From contig JALSLK010000092.1 in NCBI GenBank assembly GCA_026988355.1, forward strand, positions 1-37,714: a stretch of DNA of 37,714 nucleotides, written 5' to 3'. A model generated the notes under the pieces. The model saw only the letters and a program-made list of their open reading frames with translations. It had not been told where the DNA came from and ran no database searches. The DNA is from Flavobacteriaceae bacterium. Lineage in GTDB: Bacteria > Bacteroidota > Bacteroidia > Flavobacteriales > Flavobacteriaceae. The translations under genes were made by a program, and so were the position numbers. Below, piece by piece: positions 23,566 through 31,826 of the stretch (its first letter is position 1; each line of letters begins with the position of its first letter).

Positions 23566-26301
23566 TTAGAAATTAAAACTTAAAGTTGCATTCCAAGTTC
23601 TACCAAATCCTAAGTAAACTCTATTTTTAGTATTTACTCCTTTAAAAGTGGTATCATTACCTCTTTCTCCAGGGCGGTAATTTGTTGCAGACTCAGAAAT
23701 ATACAATTTGTCTGTTACGTTATTCGCATTAACTCTTAATTTAATAGAATTTTTATTGTTTTTAAATCTATATTTATAAGAGATACCTACATCAGTTAAT
23801 GAGTAACCAGGTAATTTTAAAGATTCTTTATCATCAGAAGTAAAATCACCAGCATCTAGTTGTGCATAAAGATTTCCTGCATAACGTTGGCTTATATCAA
23901 ATTTTAATCCTTCTAGGATCTCGTAAGTCATACCCAATCTTCCTGTAACATGTGCAGCATCACCAACTTTTTTACCATCTAAGAATAGTTTTTCGACTTT
24001 TGGTGCCGTTTCTCCAGCTTCAATAATTGGGTTATTATCTTCATCAAAAAATGTTGCAGTTACATTGTTTTTATATTCCCAATTACCAAAAGATAACATT
24101 CCTTCAAATTTTAATTTATCGAAACGCATGCTTCCTTCAAACTCTATACCTGAGTGTACTTGTTCTACACCAACTAAATTTGCTAAACCATTAGTATCAT
24201 CATTACCATCACCATCAGTGTCAAAGCTGCCTCTAGCTGTTAAGAATCTATCTTTCCATGAAGTTCTATATAAATTGGCATTAAATTTATAATTTGCTGT
24301 TTTATATCCATAACCTACTTCTATACCAAATATTTTTTCATTGGTTAAATGTGGGTTTACAGTATTGTCTCTAAAACTTGTATATACAGCATTAAATAAA
24401 GGTTGTTTTTCGTAAATACCAGTATTAAAGAATACATTATGTTTTTCATTAAGGTTGTAGTTTAATCCACCTTTTACGTTAAAACCATTTAAGGTTTGCC
24501 AATCTGAAGTTTGTGGCTCATCCACACCATCACCATCCACATCGTTTGGTAAATTAAAATAATCTGTTCTTTGAAACCCTTGATTAGAAACTCCAAATTG
24601 AACAAAAGTAGATAAAGCTTCTGTTTTGTATTCTACTTGTCCAAAAGCACCTAACCATCTTACATTACCATCGTTATAATATTCTATTTTTTGTTGGTCT
24701 GTAATATTATCCCAAGGATTCCAGCTTGCTGTTGGTTCTTCGAAATTTGTAATATCTCTATTTGGATTATTACGATCTCTATCATCGGTATATCCATCAG
24801 CTCCTAATACATCGTTTACTACCCTGTAATGGATTCCTTTATATGTTCTTGCATCAATACCTACATCCCAACTAAAATTATCGGTAGCATCGTTATGAAA
24901 ATTAGCAATAACTCCATACCAGTTATGCGAATTCATAGACATTCTTCTTGAAAACCCATTTCCATTATCATTAATAAACTTACCATCTCCATTTGCAACT
25001 CTATCTGCTCCAAAATCAGCAACAGTTCCACCAGCATTCCAAGCAGCAATATCATCAAAACGTATTTGACCTGCATCATTTCTAAACTGACCATAAAAAT
25101 CTCTACCTCCATTAATTTTTCCAATTGGACCAGTTCCACCACCACGTCCCCAAGAACCGTAAAGTACTGTAGAAACTTTAGATTTTTCTGTAACATTAAA
25201 ATCCCAGTTTAATGACATTACTGGTTTGTGGTAAAAGTTTCTTCTCCATGTATAAACCTCTCCATTCAAATATCCCCATTGTGGATTGTATTTTCTGTTT
25301 GGTTCATCTGCCGTTCCTCCATACTGAATGTAATTATCCAATTCTGTAGCTCTACTATGTTGGTTGTGCCATTGAGGTGCTCCAGTGAATGTAAACATTA
25401 ACTTATTTTTATCGTTAAATTTATATCCAAGACCAATAAAGTAATTACTTCCTTCAAATTGAGTTCCATCAATATAACCATCTCCTGTAGTTCTACTAAA
25501 TAATATAGAAGCAGAAAGACCACTTTTTAATAAACCTGTAGAATACGAAGCTACGTATTTTTGATAACCATCGTTACCCATACCAACTCTAACAGAACCG
25601 CCTTGTTTTTTATCGCTTGTGCTTGTAATAACGTTTATTGTACCTCCAATAGATGATATTGCTAATTTAGAAGACCCTAAACCACGTTGTACTTGCATTG
25701 CGCTAGTTACATCCGATAAACCAGCCCAGTTAGACCAGTAAACCCATCCATTTTCCATATCATTAACAGGCATACCGTTAATCATAACAGCTACGTTTCT
25801 TTGGTTAAATCCACGAATATTAATTCTTGCATCACCAAATCCACCTCCTTGCTTTGTAGCATATACAGATGGTGTTGAGGCTAAAATTTCAGGAAATTCT
25901 TGAGATCCTAATTTGTCTTGAATTTCTACTGCTTTTATAGTAGATACTGCTACTGGTGTTTGTCTGTCTTTTGCAACGTCAATAACTCCAGAGATTACAA
26001 TTTCTCCTAAACTTTCGCCATCGCTTTGTAACGTAATGTTTAGTTTGTCTCCCGCTTTAAAAGGGACTGTTTTTGTAGTAAAACCAATATAAGAAACTAC
26101 TAAAACACCTGCTTTGGTATTGTTTATCTTAAAGTTTCCATCAAAATCAGTCGTAGTACCTTTATCGGTACCTTTAACCATTACATTTACATCCGCTAAT
26201 GGTCCCATCTCGTCAGATACTGTTCCAGAAACTTGTGCTAGGACAGTTGCTGATGCAAATAAAAGCACAACAACTAACCATAAATTTGAAATTTTTTTCA
26301 T
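23566..26301 (-). CDS. TonB-dependent outer-membrane receptor
   Basis: A 911-residue outer-membrane transporter. A signal peptide (to about ATVLAQ) is followed by a carboxypeptidase-regulatory-like domain (VSGTVSDEMGPLADVNVMVKG to TLQS), a plug domain (FPEILASTPSVYATKQGGG, NIRGFNQRNVAVMINGMPVNDMENG, QRGLGSSKLAISSIGGTINV) and a long beta-barrel ending in an aromatic strand with terminal Phe (ATLSFNF). The plug resembles receptors for small molecules rather than SusC: no SusD gene is adjacent. Two short D-x-D-G-D-G repeats (DVDGDGVDE, DTDGDGNDD) may bind calcium in surface loops. The ligand is unknown. Confidence 0.93.
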   Translation of the reverse strand: MKKISNLWLVVVLLFASATVLAQVSGTVSDEMGPLADVNVMVKGTDKGTTTDFDGNFKINNTKAGVLVVSYIGFTTKTVPFKAGDKLNITLQSDGESLGEIVISGVIDVAKDRQTPVAVSTIKAVEIQDKLGSQEFPEILASTPSVYATKQGGGFGDARINIRGFNQRNVAVMINGMPVNDMENGWVYWSNWAGLSDVTSAMQVQRGLGSSKLAISSIGGTINVITSTSDKKQGGSVRVGMGNDGYQKYVASYSTGLLKSGLSASILFSRTTGDGYIDGTQFEGSNYFIGLGYKFNDKNKLMFTFTGAPQWHNQHSRATELDNYIQYGGTADEPNRKYNPQWGYLNGEVYTWRRNFYHKPVMSLNWDFNVTEKSKVSTVLYGSWGRGGGTGPIGKINGGRDFYGQFRNDAGQIRFDDIAAWNAGGTVADFGADRVANGDGKFINDNGNGFSRRMSMNSHNWYGVIANFHNDATDNFSWDVGIDARTYKGIHYRVVNDVLGADGYTDDRDRNNPNRDITNFEEPTASWNPWDNITDQQKIEYYNDGNVRWLGAFGQVEYKTEALSTFVQFGVSNQGFQRTDYFNLPNDVDGDGVDEPQTSDWQTLNGFNVKGGLNYNLNEKHNVFFNTGIYEKQPLFNAVYTSFRDNTVNPHLTNEKIFGIEVGYGYKTANYKFNANLYRTSWKDRFLTARGSFDTDGDGNDDTNGLANLVGVEQVHSGIEFEGSMRFDKLKFEGMLSFGNWEYKNNVTATFFDEDNNPIIEAGETAPKVEKLFLDGKKVGDAAHVTGRLGMTYEILEGLKFDISQRYAGNLYAQLDAGDFTSDDKESLKLPGYSLTDVGISYKYRFKNNKNSIKLRVNANNVTDKLYISESATNYRPGERGNDTTFKGVNTKNRVYLGFGRTWNATLSFNF

Positions 26302-26338
26302 TTTAATTGAATTGAAATTAGTTTAAATTAATATTGTT

Positions 26339-26346
26339 CAAAATTA
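26339..26346 (-). promoter_or_regulatory. -7 element for the TonB-dependent receptor
   Basis: TAATTTTG on the minus strand, exact TAnnTTTG, 37 nt before the start. A second exact match (TATTTTTG) lies farther up at 26407-26414, so two starts are possible. A 7-bp inverted repeat TTACATT/AATGTAA lies between them. Confidence 0.45.
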
Positions 26347-26416
26347 GTTACATTTTAAATTTCTAATGTAAATTTTAGGTTAACATTTTAATTTAAAATA
26401 GTATTGCAAAAATAGC

Positions 26417-26452
26417 GAAAAAGGAGGTTGTTATGATTAAGCTTTATAACAA
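26417..26452 (-). terminator. Terminator of pgi
   Basis: TTGTTAT (26428-26434) pairs with ATAACAA (26446-26452), and on the minus strand the stem is followed by CCTCCTTTTT. It starts 3 bp past the pgi stop. Confidence 0.6.
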
Positions 26453-26455
26453 ATA

Positions 26456-28027
26456 TTAACAAGTTTTTAACATTTTAGAAGCCAGTTCTTTACCTAACTC
26501 CACCCCAAATTGGTCAAAGCTATAAATATTCCATATTATGCCTTGTGTAAAAGTCTTTTGTTCGTAATAGGCAATTAACATCCCTAAATTTTTAGGGTTT
26601 AGGTTTTTAATTAAAATAGAAGTGGAAGGTTTATTTCCTTCAAAAATTTTAAATGGTAATAAAGAATTAATGTTATCCATTTTTCCACTAGTTTTTAATT
26701 CTAAATGTACTGTGTCTTTTGTTTTTCCATAAGCGAGTGCATCGGATTGTGCATGATAATTTGCCATTAATTTTTGATGATGTTCTTTGTTTTTATACAA
26801 CGATTTTTTAAATCCGATAAATTCTACGGGTATTAATTTAGTACCTTGATGTATTAATTGCATAAAGGCATGTTGCATATTTGTTCCTGTACTTCCCCAA
26901 ATAATATTTCCTGTTTGATACTTAATTTTTTTTCCAGCTCTATCAATGCTTTTTCCATTACTCTCCATAGAAAGTTGTTGTAAAAAAGGAGGTAAATTTT
27001 CTAAGTATTGTGAATATGGTAAGATAACTTCTGTTTCAGAAAGGTAAAAATTATTATACCAAATACTTAGCAATGCTGCTATTACTGGAATATTTTTTTC
27101 AAAGGACGTTTCTTTAAAGTGTGTATCCATTTCATAAGCACCGAGTAATAATTGTTCAAAATTAGGAAATCCAATACTAAGCGAAATGGACAAACCTACT
27201 GCGCTCCATAGAGAAAATCGTCCACCAACCCAGTTCCACATCGTAAAAATATTATTTTTATCGATACCAAAATCTTTTACTTTTTTTAGGTTTGTTGAAA
27301 CGGCAACAAAATTGTATTTTATATCTTTTTTTGTTGCACCATTATTTAAAAACCATTGTTGTATTGTGGTTGCATTGGTTAATGTTTCTTGTGTTGTAAA
27401 AGTTTTAGAAACAATAACGAATAGCGTAGTTTCTGGATTTATTTTTTTTAAAACTTCCTGTACATAATCGCCATCTATATTAGAAATAAAATGTGTATTC
27501 AAATGATTTTTATAGAATTGTAGTGATTCTACTACCATTTTTGGACCTAAATCGGAACCTCCAATACCAATATTTACAACATCTGTAAAAGCTTTACCTG
27601 TAAATCCTTTTTGTGTTCCTGAAATTACAGCTTGGCTAAAATTTTGTATTTTAGTTAAGCTATTTTTAATTTCTGGCATTACATCTTTACCATCTAGTAC
27701 AATTGGTGCTTTCGAGAAATTACGTAATGCAGTGTGTAATACTGCTCTATTTTCGGTTTCGTTAATTTTTTTTCCCGAAAACTGTTTGCTTATTGCATCT
27801 TTTAATTCACACTCATTTGCTAAATTAGTAAGTAAACCTATTGTTTTTTTAGAGATTAAATTTTTTGAATAATCAAATTCAAATTCATTAAATTTTATTG
27901 TTAAATCGTTTTTTCTATTGGTGTTTTGAAATGCTTTTTTTAATGAAAACGATTTCATTTCAGAAAAGTGCTTTGTTAATTCTTTCCAAGATTTTGTAGT
28001 GGTTGGGTTTCTTTTTATTAAAGCCAT
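26456..28027 (-). CDS. pgi: Glucose-6-phosphate isomerase
   Basis: Cytoplasmic enzyme of glycolysis and gluconeogenesis. The 523 residues are near the usual length of about 550. Family blocks are VVNIGIGGSDLGPKM, VIVSKTFTTQETLTNA, WNWVGGRFSLWSAVGLS, the catalytic Glu in SMESNGKSIDR, the His in GTNMQHAFMQLIHQGT, and the catalytic Lys near the C-terminus in QFGVELGKELA. It starts 14 bp after the M23 peptidase gene, so it is co-transcribed from the promoter at 29350. Confidence 0.96.
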   Translation of the reverse strand: MALIKRNPTTTKSWKELTKHFSEMKSFSLKKAFQNTNRKNDLTIKFNEFEFDYSKNLISKKTIGLLTNLANECELKDAISKQFSGKKINETENRAVLHTALRNFSKAPIVLDGKDVMPEIKNSLTKIQNFSQAVISGTQKGFTGKAFTDVVNIGIGGSDLGPKMVVESLQFYKNHLNTHFISNIDGDYVQEVLKKINPETTLFVIVSKTFTTQETLTNATTIQQWFLNNGATKKDIKYNFVAVSTNLKKVKDFGIDKNNIFTMWNWVGGRFSLWSAVGLSISLSIGFPNFEQLLLGAYEMDTHFKETSFEKNIPVIAALLSIWYNNFYLSETEVILPYSQYLENLPPFLQQLSMESNGKSIDRAGKKIKYQTGNIIWGSTGTNMQHAFMQLIHQGTKLIPVEFIGFKKSLYKNKEHHQKLMANYHAQSDALAYGKTKDTVHLELKTSGKMDNINSLLPFKIFEGNKPSTSILIKNLNPKNLGMLIAYYEQKTFTQGIIWNIYSFDQFGVELGKELASKMLKTC

Positions 28028-28041
28028 TTTTTGAGTTTCTG

Positions 28042-29322
28042 TTAAGACGGAAAAGAGTCTATGTTAGTTCCTGTTTCTATATTAATTTCTTTTTTAGGAT
28101 ATGGAATGCGATCTAATTCTTGTTTAAAAGATTGTATATATTCAAAATATAGAGGTTTTATTTCTTCTTTCATTGGATCTGCGGCAGGTAATTTTTGTCT
28201 AAAAGGATCTACTTGTTGTCCGTTTTTCCAAAAGCGATAACACACATGTGGTCCTCCAGTACTACCAGTCATGCCAATCCATCCAATAACATCTCCTTGT
28301 TTTACAAAATCGCCTACTTTTACTTTGCGTTTTTTCATGTGTAAGTATTGCGTAGAATAGGTGCCATTGTGTTTTATCTTTACATAATTTCCATTTCCGC
28401 CTCTATATTCCGATTTTACTACTGTTCCGTTTGCTGTCGAAATAATTGGCGTTCCTATTGGCGAAGGAAAATCGGTTCCACGATGTGCTTTTATTCTATA
28501 ATTATAATGTTTTATTCTTCGTCTTAAATTATATCTTGAAGAAACTCTGCTACTAAATTTTAATGGTGCTTTTAAAAATGTCCGTCTTAAATTATTAGAG
28601 GCTTCATCGTAATATTCCGAAATGTTTTTTGTAGAATCTACAACATATCTAAATGCGTAGAATGGTTTTTTGCTATGTTCAAAATAGGATGCTTTTATAT
28701 TACCAATTCCAACAGAAATAGTATCGTTTATAAACCGTTCTTCATAAATTACTTTAAATTTATCTCCTTTTTGGAGATGGTAAAAATCTATCGTCCATGC
28801 ATAAACATCGGATAATGCATACGTAACACTGTAATTTATACCTAATTTATCAATTGCATTAGATAGCGATGAGGTAATTTCTCCAGAAACTTTCTTCACT
28901 ATAGTTTTTACTTTTTTTCTTCCTATATGCGAATGTATAGAGTCTTTAAAATCTAATACCACATATTCTACTTTGTTTGGTTGATATATAAAAACTTGTG
29001 CTTTTTCTGTAGAGTCTTTTTTTGTAAGTATTGTGTATGGTTTGCCTACTCGTAATTGACTTGCAATATTAAAGGTGTTTTTTGTTTCGGTTACAATTTT
29101 ATTAATTAATGTACCTTCTACATGGTTTTTATCTAGTAAATACCCAAAAGTTTCATTCTTTTTAACGGTATCTTTAATTACAATATAATCGTTAAGAATA
29201 TATCCAAACTCTGTGATTATTGCAGGTTTTTCGATAATAGCAGGAACAGGATCTACTTTTTTCTCCTCTTTTTTACAAGAAAAAAATAAAATTAAAAAGG
29301 ATAGATAAAAATAGTTTTTCAC
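28042..29322 (-). CDS. M23-family peptidoglycan metallopeptidase, lipoprotein
   Basis: Envelope LytM-type endopeptidase of about 426 residues. The N-terminus VKNYFYLSFLILFFSC gives a lipobox with Cys16. A long LysM-like/Csd3-like region precedes the catalytic domain: HRGTDFPSPIGTPI (first His and Asp), NGNYVKIKHNGTYSTQYLH (LxH) and GPHVCYRFWKNG. The usual final HxH motif reads HVC, so one metal-side His is Cys; I recall this from other Bacteroidota members but cannot check it. The frame extends to TTG 29352, but that codon lies inside a -7 element, so GTG 29322 is the start. Confidence 0.88.
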   Translation of the reverse strand: MKNYFYLSFLILFFSCKKEEKKVDPVPAIIEKPAIITEFGYILNDYIVIKDTVKKNETFGYLLDKNHVEGTLINKIVTETKNTFNIASQLRVGKPYTILTKKDSTEKAQVFIYQPNKVEYVVLDFKDSIHSHIGRKKVKTIVKKVSGEITSSLSNAIDKLGINYSVTYALSDVYAWTIDFYHLQKGDKFKVIYEERFINDTISVGIGNIKASYFEHSKKPFYAFRYVVDSTKNISEYYDEASNNLRRTFLKAPLKFSSRVSSRYNLRRRIKHYNYRIKAHRGTDFPSPIGTPIISTANGTVVKSEYRGGNGNYVKIKHNGTYSTQYLHMKKRKVKVGDFVKQGDVIGWIGMTGSTGGPHVCYRFWKNGQQVDPFRQKLPAADPMKEEIKPLYFEYIQSFKQELDRIPYPKKEINIETGTNIDSFPS

Positions 29323-29349
29323 GATTTGGTTATTTATATAAAATAACGA

Positions 29350-29357
29350 CAAAAGTA
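29350..29357 (-). promoter_or_regulatory. -7 element for the M23 peptidase-pgi operon
   Basis: TACTTTTG on the minus strand, exact TAnnTTTG, 27 nt before GTG 29322. It rules out the upstream TTG as start. Confidence 0.55.
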
Positions 29358-29404
29358 CTATTTATTTTATATGGAATTGAAAAGTAGTTTTTTAAATTCT
29401 TGTT

Positions 29405-29442
29405 AAAAAACTAAAAACAGAAAAATGTGTTTTTAGTTTTTT
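29405..29442. terminator. Hairpin terminator after the DUF3108 gene
   Basis: A 15-bp stem, AAAAAACTAAAAACA (29405-29419) with its complement (29428-29442), and an 8-nt loop. It overlaps the last codons of the DUF3108 gene and is T-rich on the minus strand, so it separates that gene from the M23 operon. Confidence 0.65.
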
Positions 29443-30209
29443 ACTCTAGCAAGACCATTTGCCAAGCCCGAAATTTTATAAATATCTGCACGTAATGATC
29501 CAACAGATAAAGATGCTTTTATTCGTAATGGAATTTTATTTTTATCATCACTAACCCAAATAGTAACACTTTCTTTTTCCTTAAAAACACGTCCCGAAGC
29601 TACTAAAGGTCTAAATTTTACCGTTTTTATTTTACCATATTTCGTGTTAATTGTTTCTCTGCCTAAAAAACGCAATTTCATATTCATCGTTTCTTGATCT
29701 AAAAATATAGGCAAATTAATTTCATCTCCTATTTTAAAACCACTAATATCTTGGTTTCTCATATAGTACAACGACGAAAGTAAATCGTGAACATTCTCTT
29801 TTATAGTAAAGGTTTCTTTTTTATTTTTTTCTTTATCCTTAACAATAGCTTTATTCTTTGTTCTATCAAATAATATTTCTTTGTCTTTAGTATAACCACC
29901 TTCGTTAATTTGTCTAATAAAATGATATGGTAATAAAGAATCTTTATAAAAATAAGTTTCGTAGTTATCTCGAACTTTAAAAAACAAATTAACCATGCCT
30001 GTTGTTTTTCCTTTTCCGATAACATGAAAAGCTTCTTTACCATTATTGGTCGTTTTTTTAACATCCATTGTAGCATAACCAGCAGTTAAAAAATTACTAT
30101 AACTCAAGCGGTATTTTAAATGCTCTCCATCTTTAAAAGCACCTCTTTTTTCTTGTGAAATTACACTAAACGAAAGGATAAAACTAAGTATGTAAATTAA
30201 AATTTTCAT
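29433..30209 (-). CDS. DUF3108-family periplasmic protein
   Basis: A 258-residue exported protein with a cleavable signal peptide (MKILIYILSFILSFSVIS) and a DUF3108-type beta-rich body (FKDGEHLKYRLSYSNFLTAGYATMDV, GKGKTTGMVNLFFKVRDNYETYF, TVKFRPLVASGRVFKEKESVTIWVS). Members are envelope proteins of unknown function; the fold is thought to bind hydrophobic molecules, which I cannot confirm here. Its stop lies inside the terminator stem. Confidence 0.8.
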   Translation of the reverse strand: MKILIYILSFILSFSVISQEKRGAFKDGEHLKYRLSYSNFLTAGYATMDVKKTTNNGKEAFHVIGKGKTTGMVNLFFKVRDNYETYFYKDSLLPYHFIRQINEGGYTKDKEILFDRTKNKAIVKDKEKNKKETFTIKENVHDLLSSLYYMRNQDISGFKIGDEINLPIFLDQETMNMKLRFLGRETINTKYGKIKTVKFRPLVASGRVFKEKESVTIWVSDDKNKIPLRIKASLSVGSLRADIYKISGLANGLARVKN

Positions 30210-30335
30210 CTGATTTGGTATTTATTAAACTAGTAAAATCAAATATTGTTCCAAAATAATATGGAAATCTCAAATGTACTAAAAAATGAAATGAGTTTTA
30301 TTACTAAAATGTTAAAAAGTGTGCTTCGTTTTTTT

Positions 30336-30343
30336 TACATTTG
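30336..30343 (+). promoter_or_regulatory. -7 element for the HupE/UreJ-like gene
   Basis: TACATTTG, exact TAnnTTTG, only 4 nt before the ATG, so the transcript should be nearly leaderless. Confidence 0.5.
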
Positions 30344-30347
30344 AACG

Positions 30348-30929
30348 ATGGAAGATTTTATTTTTTATACCAAACAAGGGTTTTTTCATGTATTGGATGT
30401 AAATGCATTAGATCACGTGTTGTTTTTTATTGCACTTACTGTTATATTTGGATTTAAAAACTGGAAAAAAGCCCTTTTATTAATTACTTTTTTTACGATT
30501 GGTCATAGTGCCACTTTTGCACTTTCTGCCTACGACTATTTAAGCGTAGATGTCGATTTGGTCGAATTTTTAATTCCGATTACAATTTTAATTCCCTTAT
30601 TAATAAATAGTTATAATGCCATTAAAGAAAAAGAAATGCAACAAAACAATCTAAATATTTATTTTGCTTTTTTCTTTGGATTGATTCATGGTTTGGGTTT
30701 TTCTAATTATTTTAAAATGTTACTCGATAAAAGCGATGATAAATTAATACCGTTATTAGAATTTGCTTTAGGAATTGAATTTGCCCAAATAATCATCGTT
30801 TTATTAGTTCTTATTTTTGGACATATTTTTCAATCCCTATTCCATTTAAAAAAACGAATTTGGATTCTTATAATTTCAATCCTTATTTTATTTTATATAA
30901 TTCCGATGGTAATAGAAAGAATACCATAA
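30348..30929 (+). CDS. HupE/UreJ-family membrane protein
   Basis: A 193-residue inner-membrane protein with about six helices. Family motifs are GFFHVLDVNALDHVLFF near the N-terminus, a TIGHSATFALS helix and FGLIHGLGFSNYF. HupE and UreJ relatives are implicated in nickel uptake for hydrogenase or urease; no such enzyme is encoded here, so the substrate metal is uncertain. Confidence 0.82.
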   Translation: MEDFIFYTKQGFFHVLDVNALDHVLFFIALTVIFGFKNWKKALLLITFFTIGHSATFALSAYDYLSVDVDLVEFLIPITILIPLLINSYNAIKEKEMQQNNLNIYFAFFFGLIHGLGFSNYFKMLLDKSDDKLIPLLEFALGIEFAQIIIVLLVLIFGHIFQSLFHLKKRIWILIISILILFYIIPMVIERIP

Positions 30930-30979
30930 TTTGAGTTAAACTTTGGTAAGAATTTAACACAACTTTTATTTTTTCTCAT

Positions 30980-30987
30980 TACTTTTG
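30980..30987 (+). promoter_or_regulatory. -7 element for the dCMP deaminase gene
   Basis: TACTTTTG, exact TAnnTTTG, 22 nt before GTG 31010. Confidence 0.55.
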
Positions 30988-31009
30988 AATCTTAATCATT
31001 TTATTTATT

Positions 31010-31426
31010 GTGAAAAAACAAGAAAAATACGATAAAACCTATTTAAAAATGGCGAGTGAATGGTCTAAATTATCGCATTGTAAACGTAAAAAAGTAGGAG
31101 CTTTGGTCGTTAAAGATCGTATGATTATTTCGGATGGTTATAATGGAACACCTTCCGATTTTGACAATTGTTGCGAAGATGAAAATGGAGAAACCAAATG
31201 GCATGTGTTACATGCAGAAGCAAATGCAATTTTAAAAGTAGCATCCTCTACACAATCTTGTAAAGGAGCTACTTTATACATCACACTCTCGCCATGTAAA
31301 CAATGTAGTAAATTAATACATCAGGCAGGATTTACTCGATTGGTTTATGCAGAAAAATACAAGGATACTTCAGGATTAGAATTTTTAGAAAAAACAGCTA
31401 TTAAACTAGTATATTTACCAATTTAG
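31010..31426 (+). CDS. dCMP deaminase-family zinc enzyme
   Basis: Cytoplasmic deaminase giving dUMP from dCMP for thymidylate synthesis. The 138 residues show the zinc site H68-A-E70 (HAEAN) and P95-C96-x-x-C99 (SPCKQCSK), plus a GYNGTPSDFDNCCED block typical of dCMP deaminase/ComEB rather than of cytidine deaminase. The start is GTG. It is followed after 10 bp by a membrane protein gene and the S41 peptidase in one operon. Confidence 0.9.
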   Translation: MKKQEKYDKTYLKMASEWSKLSHCKRKKVGALVVKDRMIISDGYNGTPSDFDNCCEDENGETKWHVLHAEANAILKVASSTQSCKGATLYITLSPCKQCSKLIHQAGFTRLVYAEKYKDTSGLEFLEKTAIKLVYLPI

Positions 31427-31436
31427 ATATTAAATA

Positions 31437-31826
31437 ATGAATGCAGAAAAAATACTAAAACAGTTACTTTTAGCAGGAGCAATATATTTTTGTGCTGTTG
31501 GAATTGTTCATTTTTTAGGAATAAAAATTCCGATGCTATATGTATATTACGATGTAGAATCGACGATGTATCAAGATCGTATTATTTCTGTATTAAGTTT
31601 GTTGTTTTCTGTGTTTTTGTTTGCAGGATTTAAGTTGTCGGATACAGAGATTATAAAATATATTGTATTTGGAGGAACAATTGCCATTATTGGTTTAGCA
31701 TTAAATAATTTTTTAACAAGAATAGCGTTTAGAGATAATCTTGTTTATTGGATTGAAATAGGTTTATTAGGATTATATATTGTAGTAGTAGCCTTTTTTT
31801 ATCAAAAATTACAGAAAAATAAATGA
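31437..31826 (+). CDS. Uncharacterised four-helix membrane protein
   Basis: A 129-residue protein with hydrophobic segments at about 9-30, 46-65, 72-92 and 102-122. No catalytic motif is seen and I do not recognise a family. It overlaps the S41 peptidase start by 4 bp (ATGA), so the two are translationally coupled and it may assist that peptidase at the membrane. Confidence 0.7.
   Translation: MNAEKILKQLLLAGAIYFCAVGIVHFLGIKIPMLYVYYDVESTMYQDRIISVLSLLFSVFLFAGFKLSDTEIIKYIVFGGTIAIIGLALNNFLTRIAFRDNLVYWIEIGLLGLYIVVVAFFYQKLQKNK

Noticed and set aside
24933-25196. 87-codon Met/Leu-rich frame within the receptor gene
   Set aside because: Low-complexity out-of-frame reading of the receptor; not a gene.
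29323-29352. Upstream TTG start for the M23 peptidase
   Set aside because: The TTG is part of an exact -7 element, and GTG 29322 gives a normal lipoprotein signal peptide.
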